From Pseudomonadota bacterium (GTDB taxonomy: Bacteria > Pseudomonadota > Alphaproteobacteria > Micavibrionales > Micavibrionaceae): DNA of 10,737 bases. The notes beneath the pieces were generated by a model, which saw nothing but the letters and a program-made list of their open reading frames with translations, ran no database searches and was not told where the DNA came from. Each line of letters starts with the position of its first letter. Position 1 is the first letter of the stretch. The position numbers and the translations under genes are program-made. The stretch spans positions 1-10,737 of the forward strand of contig JACQIJ010000125.1 in assembly GCA_016198545.1 (NCBI GenBank). The letters run 5' to 3'. Shown here piece after piece: positions 1 to 6,785 of this stretch.

Positions 1-1041
1 GGCGTAGGCAAGGGCTTCGCGTACCGCGCGGTCGGCGAAAACGGGGCGGCGGATGTTATAGAGAAACCCTTGCATGCCTTGCGGTCTTTCATGCTGGATT
101 TCCTGCTTGATGATGCGTCCATCCTTTACCGCAGGCGCATCATAGGCGGTTGCCCACAGCTTTGCCGTGTTTTCTTCCCGCACGTCATACTCCCCAGCTA
201 GGAACGCCTCCAGCGCAACATCGCCGTCCCGGTAATATTCGTAGGATATACGGTTAAAATTATAACGTCCCTTATTGATGGGCAGATCCTTGCCCCACCA
301 GTTCTCATTTCGGACATATTCGATGCGCCGCCCTGCATCGACCGTTCCGATTTTATAAGGCCCGCTTCCCATCGGCGGCTCCAGCGTCGTGCTGCCGATA
401 TCGCGGCCTGGCGCGGTCCAGTAATGTTTGGGCAGGACGCTCATCTGGCTGATGATCAGAGGCAGTTCGGAGTTGCCGTTGTGGGCGAAAGTAAACAGGA
501 CGCGCCGTTCGGATGTGGCCTGCGCTTTTGCCACATCGCCGTAATAGGCTTTGAAGAAAGGAGACCCTTTTTCAAGCAGCGTATTGAAGGTCCAGACGAC
601 GTCCTCTGCCGTCACGGGTTTTCCGTCCGCCCATTTTGCTTCGGGGCGTAAATTAAAGGCGACCCATGACCGGTCTTCCGGCAGTACGATGGATTCGGCG
701 AGCAGGCCGTACATGGAAAACGGTTCGTCGTTGCTCTGATCCATCAGGCTTTCGTGAATGAAGTCGCTTCCGAGGTAGCTCAGTCCGCTTGCCGGGATGC
801 CCTTCACGATGAACGGGTTGAGAGAATCGAAGGAACCGATGGCATGAAGACGTAATATCCCCCCCTTTGGCGCATCCGGGTTCACGTAGTCGAAATGCGC
901 GAAGCCTGGCCCGTATTTAGGGTCGCCGTGCATGGCAATGCCGTGACGGGATACGGCGGAGGCGGTTTCCTGCGCCGTGACGGGAAAGGAATATAAAAGG
1001 AATGCCGCTATCGCTGCGGCCATAAGGGTTTTTGATATCAT
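1..1041 (-). CDS. yejA: YejA-like periplasmic oligopeptide-binding protein, N-terminal part (runs off the window)
   Basis: Reading 1041 down to 1 gives 347 codons with no stop, so the 3' end of the gene lies outside the window. Residues 1-23 are a signal peptide: Lys4, a hydrophobic core, then V-T-A before Q24 as a likely signal peptidase I site. The mature part is a family 5 extracellular solute-binding protein: HGIAMHGDPKYGPGF (33-47), DYVNPDAPKGG (51-61), KWADGKPVTAEDVVWTF (136-152) and GSGPYKI (225-231). The first two segments resemble YejA, the binding component of the YejABEF peptide importer, which in E. coli takes up microcin C. YejA is about 600 residues, so a little over half is present. 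The ATG shares its A with the TAA of the upstream EAL gene (TAATG), and TAAGG stands 7 nt before it, which suggests translational coupling. The exact ligand is unknown. Family assignment is firm, the YejA subfamily is likely. Confidence 0.88.
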   Translation of the reverse strand, partial: MISKTLMAAAIAAFLLYSFPVTAQETASAVSRHGIAMHGDPKYGPGFAHFDYVNPDAPKGGILRLHAIGSFDSLNPFIVKGIPASGLSYLGSDFIHESLMDQSNDEPFSMYGLLAESIVLPEDRSWVAFNLRPEAKWADGKPVTAEDVVWTFNTLLEKGSPFFKAYYGDVAKAQATSERRVLFTFAHNGNSELPLIISQMSVLPKHYWTAPGRDIGSTTLEPPMGSGPYKIGTVDAGRRIEYVRNENWWGKDLPINKGRYNFNRISYEYYRDGDVALEAFLAGEYDVREENTAKLWATAYDAPAVKDGRIIKQEIQHERPQGMQGFLYNIRRPVFADRAVREALAYA

Positions 1042-2399
1042 TATGCGGCCTTACGTGAGTTTATATATGAGGAATATATGTCAGGCTTGCCGAACAGCCA
1101 GCCCTGGCCGTAGGCGATGCCGTAATCCAGCAATTCGCGAACAGTGTTCTCGTTTTCGATGCGTTCGGCGATCAGGTCGATCCCGGCGGCATCCAGTTGC
1201 TTTTTCAGGCGCACGATGCGGGAAAACCCGGCCTTTGACTGGCCCTCGCGGATGACCCACGCGGCATCCATTTTTATAAAGCGCACCCGGCGGCTCTTGA
1301 GAAGGTTTACGTCGAGCGAACGCCGCTGCACGCGGTCCATCGAAAAGCGCAGGCCCAGCTTCGCCATGCCGTCAAGAACGGGGATCATTGTCGGTTCCAT
1401 GCCCTCCAGTTCCGCCTGGCGGATTTCAAATATGATGTCGGCGGCCATCTTCCTGTTCTGCGACAGGAAGGCAACAAGATCGTTCATGAAGGTGCGGTCG
1501 GACAGGGTTGCCGCCGAGATGTTGAGAATGCAGGGGGCGTCCGGCAGCGCAGAGTCTGCTTTTTTCCGTTCGCGCAATATGTGCAGGGCGCGCAGCAGCA
1601 GCGCGTTGTCAAGCGCCGGTACGAGTTGCTCCTTGCGCGCCATCTCCATATAGCGCGAAGCGGGAATGGATTCGCCTGCGCCCGCGCGGATGCGCGCAAA
1701 GACTTCGTACATGCGGGGGCGGCGCTGCGGCAGGTTGACGATGGGTTGGACAAATATGTCGATCCGGTCGTCCCGGACGGCATGGTGCAGCAATTCGCGG
1801 ATGAAATCATCGCTCAGGCTTTTCGGGGTTCCCGATAACTCCAGGTCAATTTCGCTCAGCGGCGGCGGCTTCAACGGCGGCGGCGCCATTTCCAGTTCAA
1901 GGATATGGGCGTCATGCATCGTTTCCACCTGTGCGCGCGGCCTTTCGCCCAGAGCCCCCAGCCGGCTGACCAGCGTTTCAATCATCCGCGCCTCGATGCT
2001 GGTGGACGGCAGAAGGCGGCGTCCCTGCGCCTCGATTCCGGACGCCATATCGGACAGGCCATCCTTCAGGATGGCGATATCGCTGCGATTGCGGGCGACT
2101 TCGCGCACGAGGCGGTCGTGATGAGACGCCATATGCCGGATGCGGTCGGCCATGTCGCGCTCCCAACGGCGGCGGCTGAAAATATCCCAGGCAAACAGTC
2201 CGCACATGCCGAGCAATGCAAGCGTAAGAATGACGAAGTCGGGCGCTCCCCCCGATTTTACGAGCAGGGCTACGCACGCGATGCCGGCGGCGCAGGAGGC
2301 GGCCGTAAACCACGCGCGCGGGGGCACGGCGGCCATTGCTTCCCATATTTCACTAAACGGATTTTTTGCTTTTCTGTTCTTTTTCGTCTTGCCGGACAT
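1041..2399 (-). CDS. tipF: TipF-like membrane protein with degenerate EAL domain (probable c-di-GMP effector in flagellar assembly)
   Basis: 452 residues from the ATG at 2399. Seen: a basic N-terminus, two hydrophobic segments (about 29-47 and 54-74), a charged heptad-like region (75-132) that could be a coiled coil, a proline-rich linker (171-181) and a C-terminal EAL domain (about 198-440). The EAL signature is EVF (E232), with R236, N293, E325, K376, E412 and Q432 kept. However, the DDFGTG loop is replaced by M354-D355-R-V-Q-R, and AEGVE reads AERIE. Loss of the first loop aspartate, which coordinates metal, makes phosphodiesterase activity unlikely. Known: Caulobacter TipF has this membrane/coil/EAL layout, binds c-di-GMP without degrading it and is needed for flagellum assembly. 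The hook operon next door fits that role. An upstream in-frame ATG at 2438 would add 13 residues, but it lacks a Shine-Dalgarno and lies deeper inside pyrD. The alternative is a generic inactive EAL protein. Confidence 0.75.
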   Translation of the reverse strand: MSGKTKKNRKAKNPFSEIWEAMAAVPPRAWFTAASCAAGIACVALLVKSGGAPDFVILTLALLGMCGLFAWDIFSRRRWERDMADRIRHMASHHDRLVREVARNRSDIAILKDGLSDMASGIEAQGRRLLPSTSIEARMIETLVSRLGALGERPRAQVETMHDAHILELEMAPPPLKPPPLSEIDLELSGTPKSLSDDFIRELLHHAVRDDRIDIFVQPIVNLPQRRPRMYEVFARIRAGAGESIPASRYMEMARKEQLVPALDNALLLRALHILRERKKADSALPDAPCILNISAATLSDRTFMNDLVAFLSQNRKMAADIIFEIRQAELEGMEPTMIPVLDGMAKLGLRFSMDRVQRRSLDVNLLKSRRVRFIKMDAAWVIREGQSKAGFSRIVRLKKQLDAAGIDLIAERIENENTVRELLDYGIAYGQGWLFGKPDIYSSYINSRKAA

Positions 2400-3468
2400 G
2401 TGCCGCACCCACAGCTTGCCCGATGTGGGCAAAGCCATCGCGTTTCATTAAATCAATCAATCCCGTATTGATTTTTCTTACCACGCAGGGCCCCTGAAAG
2501 ACCAGCGCCGTGTAGAACTGCACAAGGCTTGCGCCGGCCCGGATTTTGTCATAGGCGTCCTGCGGCCCTGAAATACCGCCGACTCCGATAATGGGCAGCT
2601 TTCCACCGGTCAGTTTATAAAAATTGTGGATGATTTTGGTCGAAGCCGTGCATAAGGGCTTGCCGCTCAGACCGCCGGGGCGCGAAGAAAAAGCATCCGG
2701 CAGGCTCGCGGGCCTTCCGGTTGTTGTATTGGTCAGAATCAAGCCATCGATTTTGGCTTCCAGCGCAGCTGCGGCGCTTTCCTTTTGCTGTGCGTCCGTC
2801 AGGTCTGGCGCAAGCTTTACCAGCAGGGGCGGCGGGTTTGATCCGCAGGCGCGCGCGCGTTCATCCATGATTGCGCCGAGAAGACCCAGAAGTGCGTCGC
2901 GCCTTTGCAGGTCGCGCAGGCCGGGCGTGTTGGGTGAGGATATGTTGACCGTCAGATAATCCGCCAGCGGCCCCAGCGACCGGACGAGGGCACGGTAATC
3001 CTTCGCAGGCTCCGGCTGTCCCTTGTTCATGCCTATATTGATTCCGATTACGCCGGACGGGCGGGGACGCCGTTCAAGAAATTCTCCGAAATTCCTCTTG
3101 AATGTCTCCGCGCCTCCGTTGGGAAAGCCCATCGCGTTGATGATGGATTCGCTCTGTGCATTGCGGAACACGCGCGGTTTCGGGTTTCCGTCCTGCGGTT
3201 TGGGCGTAACGGTTCCCGTTTCCACAAACCCGAATCCCAGCCCCAGCATCGGGCCGATGACGGCGGCGTTCTTGTCGAATCCTGCCGCAAGGCCGACGGG
3301 ATTGGGAAATTTCCGATCCCACAGCGTCGTCTCAAGCGCAGGGCCGGAAACCTCCTGGGGCGGAGGCGGGAGAAGGCCTGTGCGCAGGGCTTTCAGCGTC
3401 AGGTCATGGGCCTTTTCCGCATCCATGCGGAAAAGGAACGGGCGGGTGAGGCGGTAAAGGTCCGGCAT
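2353..3468 (-). CDS. pyrD: Dihydroorotate dehydrogenase, quinone-dependent (class 2)
   Basis: 371 residues. It oxidises dihydroorotate to orotate and passes electrons to the membrane quinone pool, the fourth step of de novo UMP synthesis. The N-terminus (LYRLTRPFLFRMDAEKAH, 4-21) is the amphipathic membrane/quinone extension that marks class 2 enzymes. FMN and substrate motifs follow: GLAAGFDKN (59-67), TGTVTPKPQ (84-92), NAMGFPNGG (111-119), NISSPNTPG (175-183, with S178 the expected catalytic base), VKLAPDL (217-223), TNTTT (246-250), GVGGIS (295-300) and FYTALVFQGP (318-327). The enzyme core ends near residue 350; a hydrophilic Lys/Glu-rich tail of about 20 residues is extra compared with E. 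coli PyrD (336 residues). The start lies 2 nt after the pgsA stop, with only a weak purine-rich AAAGAATAG as ribosome site. Its last 47 nt overlap the tipF-like gene. Confidence 0.97.
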   Translation of the reverse strand: MPDLYRLTRPFLFRMDAEKAHDLTLKALRTGLLPPPPQEVSGPALETTLWDRKFPNPVGLAAGFDKNAAVIGPMLGLGFGFVETGTVTPKPQDGNPKPRVFRNAQSESIINAMGFPNGGAETFKRNFGEFLERRPRPSGVIGINIGMNKGQPEPAKDYRALVRSLGPLADYLTVNISSPNTPGLRDLQRRDALLGLLGAIMDERARACGSNPPPLLVKLAPDLTDAQQKESAAAALEAKIDGLILTNTTTGRPASLPDAFSSRPGGLSGKPLCTASTKIIHNFYKLTGGKLPIIGVGGISGPQDAYDKIRAGASLVQFYTALVFQGPCVVRKINTGLIDLMKRDGFAHIGQAVGAAHVRQDEKEQKSKKSV

Positions 3469-3470
3469 AC

Positions 3471-4019
3471 CTATTCTTTAATATGATTGAGGCCCGCTTT
3501 CAAATAGGCCCAGCCCGTTATGGCGGTCAGTGTGGCGGCTGCACATATGCCGGTCAGTCCCGCTATTTCAATCGTCCAGTGCATATAGGGCGCGACGATC
3601 ATGACGCCCGTAGCGATCATCTGGATCGCCGTCTTCCATTTCGCCATGTGCGTGACGGGCAGGGGAACGTTTTTTGGCCCCAGAAATTCACGCAGTCCCG
3701 CGACAAGGAATTCCCGAGCGAGGATGATAACGACCGGCAGGACCCATATGCCCTCGATCCTGTCCGTGGCGATCAGCATAAGCAATATGGTGATGACAAA
3801 AATCTTGTCGGAAATCGGGTCGAGGAATTTTCCCAGCTCGGAAATCTGGTTGTAACGCCGCGCCGCCCAGCCGTCGAGCATATCCGTCAGCGCACCCGCT
3901 ACATAAAGGAGCAGGCACGCCCATGCCGCCCATGCCGCGGGAATGAAAAACAGCAGGATGATCGGCGGCAGCAGGGCCAGCCGCGTAATAGTCAGAATAT
4001 TAGCGAGGTTGAGTGTCAT
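3471..4019 (-). CDS. pgsA: CDP-diacylglycerol--glycerol-3-phosphate 3-phosphatidyltransferase
   Basis: 182 residues, an integral membrane enzyme that makes phosphatidylglycerophosphate from CDP-diacylglycerol and glycerol-3-phosphate, the committed step to phosphatidylglycerol and cardiolipin. The CDP-alcohol phosphatidyltransferase motif is complete: D46-x2-D49-G50-x2-A53-R54-x8-G63-x3-D67-x3-D71. The N-terminus (MTLNLANILTITRL) is typical of PgsA, and several hydrophobic segments follow (about 17-43, 73-85, 90-107, 132-146, 153-173). I chose the ATG at 4019. The frame stays open upstream to a TTG at 4085, but those 22 extra codons run through a terminator-like hairpin and T tract (4049-4098) and add a sequence the family does not have. 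The ribosome site is weak (AAAGAA). The gene is followed 2 nt later by pyrD and probably heads the string pgsA-pyrD-tipF-yejA. No clear sigma-70 promoter is visible just upstream. Confidence 0.95.
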   Translation of the reverse strand: MTLNLANILTITRLALLPPIILLFFIPAAWAAWACLLLYVAGALTDMLDGWAARRYNQISELGKFLDPISDKIFVITILLMLIATDRIEGIWVLPVVIILAREFLVAGLREFLGPKNVPLPVTHMAKWKTAIQMIATGVMIVAPYMHWTIEIAGLTGICAAATLTAITGWAYLKAGLNHIKE

Positions 4020-4048
4020 GGAAGATTCTTTAGCACGGGACAGCGTAT

Positions 4049-4098
4049 AAAAAAAGGGCGCGGCGGCGAGGAGGTTCTCCCTCAAACCGGCCGCGCCC
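4049..4098 (-). terminator. Intrinsic terminator-like hairpin between flgE and pgsA
   Basis: On the minus strand the arms GGGCGCGGC (4098-4090) and GCCGCGCCC (4064-4056) pair perfectly over 9 bp, all G/C. They are followed at once by seven T residues (4055-4049). The 25-nt loop contains a second possible short pairing (GGAG/CTCC type). This is the classic form of a Rho-independent terminator for transcripts coming from flgE. It ends only 29 nt before the pgsA ATG, so it could also act as a leader hairpin or attenuator of the pgsA operon. Confidence 0.75.
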
Positions 4099-4159
4099 TG
4101 CTGTGCTGCGCCGATAAAGGCTTCGTTCTCGAAGACGACGCAGTCTTATCAGCCTGTTG

Positions 4160-4223
4160 CCCCTCACCCTGACCCCCTCCCTTAAGGGAGGGGGAAACGC
4201 GGCGCCGCCGCGCGGGTGAGGGG
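4160..4223. repeat. Composite inverted repeat (REP/MITE-like, cloverleaf-forming)
   Basis: The outer arms CCCCTCACCC (4160-4169) and GGGTGAGGGG (4214-4223) are a perfect 10-bp inverted repeat. They enclose two further palindromes: a perfect 11-bp-arm palindrome centred on TTAA (4173-4194; arms CCCCCTCCCTT and AAGGGAGGGGG) and GCGGCGCCGC (4199-4208). Folded, this gives a stem with two hairpins. Sequences with CCCTCACCC ends and a CTCCC/GGGAG core occur as dispersed intergenic repeats in many proteobacterial genomes, so I read it as a REP-like or non-autonomous mobile repeat. It begins 17 nt after the flgE stop, where it could also shield the 3' end of the flagellar mRNA. There is no coding sequence in it, and no obvious target-site duplication. 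Confidence 0.7.
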
Positions 4224-4239
4224 TTGGTTACTTAATTAA

Positions 4240-5970
4240 TTATCTCAGCCTCAGGAGGTCTTCGGTCATCTGGTCGACGGTGTTGATGATCCGCGTGTTG
4301 GCCGAGAAGGCGCGCTGCGCCACGATCAGCTTTGCGAATTCATCCGCTAGGTCGACGTTGGATGCCTCGATGGTCGAAGGCTCAAGGAAGCCCGCGCCGC
4401 CCTCGCCCGCCTCGCGCAGGTTTTCCTCGCCGGACTGTTCGTTCTCCGAATAAGCCGTGCCGGACACTTCGGTCAGGCCGTTGGAGTTGGCGAACGTCAC
4501 AAGCGGGAGTTTATAAAGCCGCGTGGACGCGCCGTTGGAGAACCGGGCGGTGATGAACCCGTCCCGCGTGATCTCGACGCCCGTCCGCAGGCCCAGTTCG
4601 GCCCCGTTCTGGTCGGATGAAATCACGTCGTAGTTTCCCGCGAACTGGCTGAAACTTTCGATATCCAGTTCGATATTTTGAGGATTCGATCCGTTACTCC
4701 AATCGATCTGGTTCAGTTCGATATCGATCTCGCCTTCGGAGTCTGGCAGGGCGTTAAGAGAACCATCGCCGTTGAAGTTGATCATGCCCCGGCTGAAAAC
4801 GCTGCCGTCCGGATGAACAACTTCCATTTGCCACCAGCCGCGGCTGTTATACGCAGTGTCTGTTGGCTGGAACTGGAACGCCGGGAATCCTTCCGTGCTG
4901 TACGGAGGCGTATCGGCAGGCGTACCGTTATCGTAGGTGGCGTTGTCCAGATCGGTGGAGGAATAGGTGTTCTGGACAAGGCCAAGGCCCGTTAAAGGCG
5001 TGCCTGTGACGTTGGCGATATCGAAGAAGTCGGCAACGTCGTTCCTGTACTCGTTATGCTGGATAACAAGTTCTCCATTATTGCCAAGGAAGGCGGACAG
5101 ACCTGGAATGCCGGCGAAGTTGGCGTTGATGTCATTTATGATATCGCCGACTGTCGTTACGGTAACGTTACCGCCGGAGGCCACGGCAACGTCATATGTA
5201 CGCGCCGGGCCGCCGTTAACGGAAACGTCGAACTGGCTTCCGGCTGTCAGGCCCAGATCGTTGACAAGGTTAGACGTTGCATTCAGGCTGCCGATGGTTC
5301 CAGCGGCTGTGGCCTGCGGCCCATAGGTTTTAGTGAAGCGCATCGTTAAAACCTGCGCCGATCCAAGAGAGTCGAATACGGTCAGGCCGCGCGTAAAGTG
5401 AGGGGCCGATGTTAAAGCAGATGTTAGGTCGGTATCAATTTCCGTCGCATCGAGGTTCAGGGCGATTTCCGCGTTCGATGTCGGACGCGTCAGACCGCCG
5501 AGGAACGCGACGTTCGCCGGGACCAGCGACGACAGGTCGCCCTGGTTAGCGGGCAGGCCGCCGTTCGAGTCAAGCGGCCATGCGTACAACGCGAAACCGG
5601 CAGTGTTGCGCAGAAGGCCCGTAGAGTCCTCGCTGAACGAACCGCTGCGGGTGTACAGGAATTCCTGTGTGGCATCCGGGTCGCGCTTGACGGTAAAGAA
5701 CCCGTTGCCGGAAATGGCGGCATCAGTGGCTGATCCCGTTTGCTGAATAGGGCCTTGCAGGTTTACGCGCTGTACGCGGTTGACGGCGACCGTGCCCGGT
5801 GAAAAGCGGGACGAACGGCTCGACGTGGTCACGAGGCTGAAGAATGACGCCTCCGACCGCTTGAAGCCAGTCGTGCTGACGTTGGCAATGTTGTTGGCGA
5901 TCATCGCCGTAGATTGCGTCTGGGCGTTAAGGCCCGAAACGCCGGTAAAAAGTGATCCAAACAAGCTCAT
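4240..5970 (-). CDS. flgE: Flagellar hook protein FlgE
   Basis: 576 residues. It polymerises outside the cell into the hook, the flexible joint between rod and filament. The N-terminal rod/hook signature is intact: MSLFGSLFTGVSGLNAQ (1-17), then ANNIANVSTTGFKRSEASF (25-43). The conserved GNGFFTVKRD (89-98) follows. The middle (about 130-500) is a variable, Asn/Asp/Gly/Thr-rich surface part, which is exported and varies between species. The C-terminus (533-576: SNVDLADEFAKLIVAQRAF, then NTRIINTVDQM) is the conserved amphipathic helix that packs with the N-terminal helix in the tube. There is no cleavable signal peptide, as expected for the flagellar type III route. Length is in the range of large alphaproteobacterial FlgE. 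A strong AAAGGAG lies 7 nt before the ATG (5978-5984). It is the last gene of the flagellar run, after flgD, as is common. Confidence 0.97.
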   Translation of the reverse strand: MSLFGSLFTGVSGLNAQTQSTAMIANNIANVSTTGFKRSEASFFSLVTTSSRSSRFSPGTVAVNRVQRVNLQGPIQQTGSATDAAISGNGFFTVKRDPDATQEFLYTRSGSFSEDSTGLLRNTAGFALYAWPLDSNGGLPANQGDLSSLVPANVAFLGGLTRPTSNAEIALNLDATEIDTDLTSALTSAPHFTRGLTVFDSLGSAQVLTMRFTKTYGPQATAAGTIGSLNATSNLVNDLGLTAGSQFDVSVNGGPARTYDVAVASGGNVTVTTVGDIINDINANFAGIPGLSAFLGNNGELVIQHNEYRNDVADFFDIANVTGTPLTGLGLVQNTYSSTDLDNATYDNGTPADTPPYSTEGFPAFQFQPTDTAYNSRGWWQMEVVHPDGSVFSRGMINFNGDGSLNALPDSEGEIDIELNQIDWSNGSNPQNIELDIESFSQFAGNYDVISSDQNGAELGLRTGVEITRDGFITARFSNGASTRLYKLPLVTFANSNGLTEVSGTAYSENEQSGEENLREAGEGGAGFLEPSTIEASNVDLADEFAKLIVAQRAFSANTRIINTVDQMTEDLLRLR

Positions 5971-6052
5971 TTTACTTCTCCTTTGTTAAACGTTGATGTT
6001 CAGTCAGTTATTCAGTTAGTTGGTTAGTATTCAGCTCAGAAACCCTTTGAAA

Positions 6053-6757
6053 TCATGCGCCGCCTCCCTGATCCGGGGGTTGCTGCGGGGGCGGGGGCGC
6101 TGTGGCATTGATGACGTTGCCGAGGGCGATAGCGCGCTCGCCGACCAGAAGGAATATCACGCCGTCCTGCGATTCTATGCCGCGTACGTGACCCGAGACG
6201 ACGGTCGTTGTGTCCATGATCTTGTCGTCGAAATCAAAAGCGTCGATGCGGACGGTATAGGTTCCCGGCTCCACCGGGTTGTTCAGGAGGTCCGTTCCTT
6301 CCCAGACGAATTCATTGCGGCCTGCGGACTTTGGCGCGTCGCCGTTGTAAACGAGGCTGCCCTGTTCGTCGAAGACGCTGATTTTTGCCGTCTTCGCTTG
6401 TTCGCTTAGCGCATAAACGACGCTGACGGGGTTTGCGCCGTCATAATTCATGTCGGCGCTGCGGTACATGATGTCCATGCCGACATAGCCGAGCGCGACG
6501 CCCGACATGCCCGACAGCTGCAGGTTCACGAGATTGTCCAGCTTCTGGTTCGTGTTGATGGCCTGTTCGACCTGGCTGAATTGGACGAGCTGGTTGGTGA
6601 ACTCGTTGGAATCCATCGGGTTCATGGGGTCCTGGTTTTGAAGCTGCGTGGTCAGGAGCGTCAGGAACTGCGAAAAGTCCTTGGTCAGCTGCACCTGTTG
6701 CTGCTGCGTCTTCTGGGCGTTGTTTACTGCGCCGGTCAGTGTTACGTCCGCTGTCAT
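6053..6757 (-). CDS. flgD: Flagellar hook cap / assembly protein FlgD
   Basis: 234 residues. FlgD forms the temporary cap at the tip of the growing hook, under which FlgE subunits fold, and it is later replaced by the hook-filament junction proteins. The N-terminal part has the family signature: DFSQFLTLLTTQLQNQDPMN (27-46) and MDSNEFTNQLVQFSQVEQA (48-66). A FlgD immunoglobulin-like domain follows, with FVWEGTD (150-156) and PVEPGTYTVRIDAF (161-174). The last 15 residues are a Pro/Gln/Gly-rich tail (APPPPQQPPDQGGGA) that I do not know from the E. coli or Salmonella protein. The ribosome site AAGGAGAGG is strong and well placed. The gene starts 28 nt after fliK and is followed by an 82-nt gap and flgE. 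Confidence 0.96.
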   Translation of the reverse strand: MTADVTLTGAVNNAQKTQQQQVQLTKDFSQFLTLLTTQLQNQDPMNPMDSNEFTNQLVQFSQVEQAINTNQKLDNLVNLQLSGMSGVALGYVGMDIMYRSADMNYDGANPVSVVYALSEQAKTAKISVFDEQGSLVYNGDAPKSAGRNEFVWEGTDLLNNPVEPGTYTVRIDAFDFDDKIMDTTTVVSGHVRGIESQDGVIFLLVGERAIALGNVINATAPPPPQQPPDQGGGA

Positions 6758-6785
6758 TTTTACCTCTCCTTATTATCCTTTCGTC

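Noticed and set aside
4020..4085. Extended pgsA start at TTG 4085
   Set aside because: The extra 22 codons pass through the terminator-like stem and T tract, and PgsA proteins normally start close to the NLANILT-type motif, which fits the ATG at 4019.
4113..4150. Small inverted repeat (GATAA/TTATC around CTTCG-TTCT-CGAAG)
   Set aside because: Stems of 5 bp with unpaired, unequal spacers and no T tract; too weak to call a terminator, riboswitch or small RNA.
3483..4172. 229-codon plus-strand open frame opposite pgsA and the adjoining gap
   Set aside because: It covers pgsA, whose catalytic motif is complete on the other strand. The product is Arg/Gln/Gly-rich and runs through the terminator hairpin.
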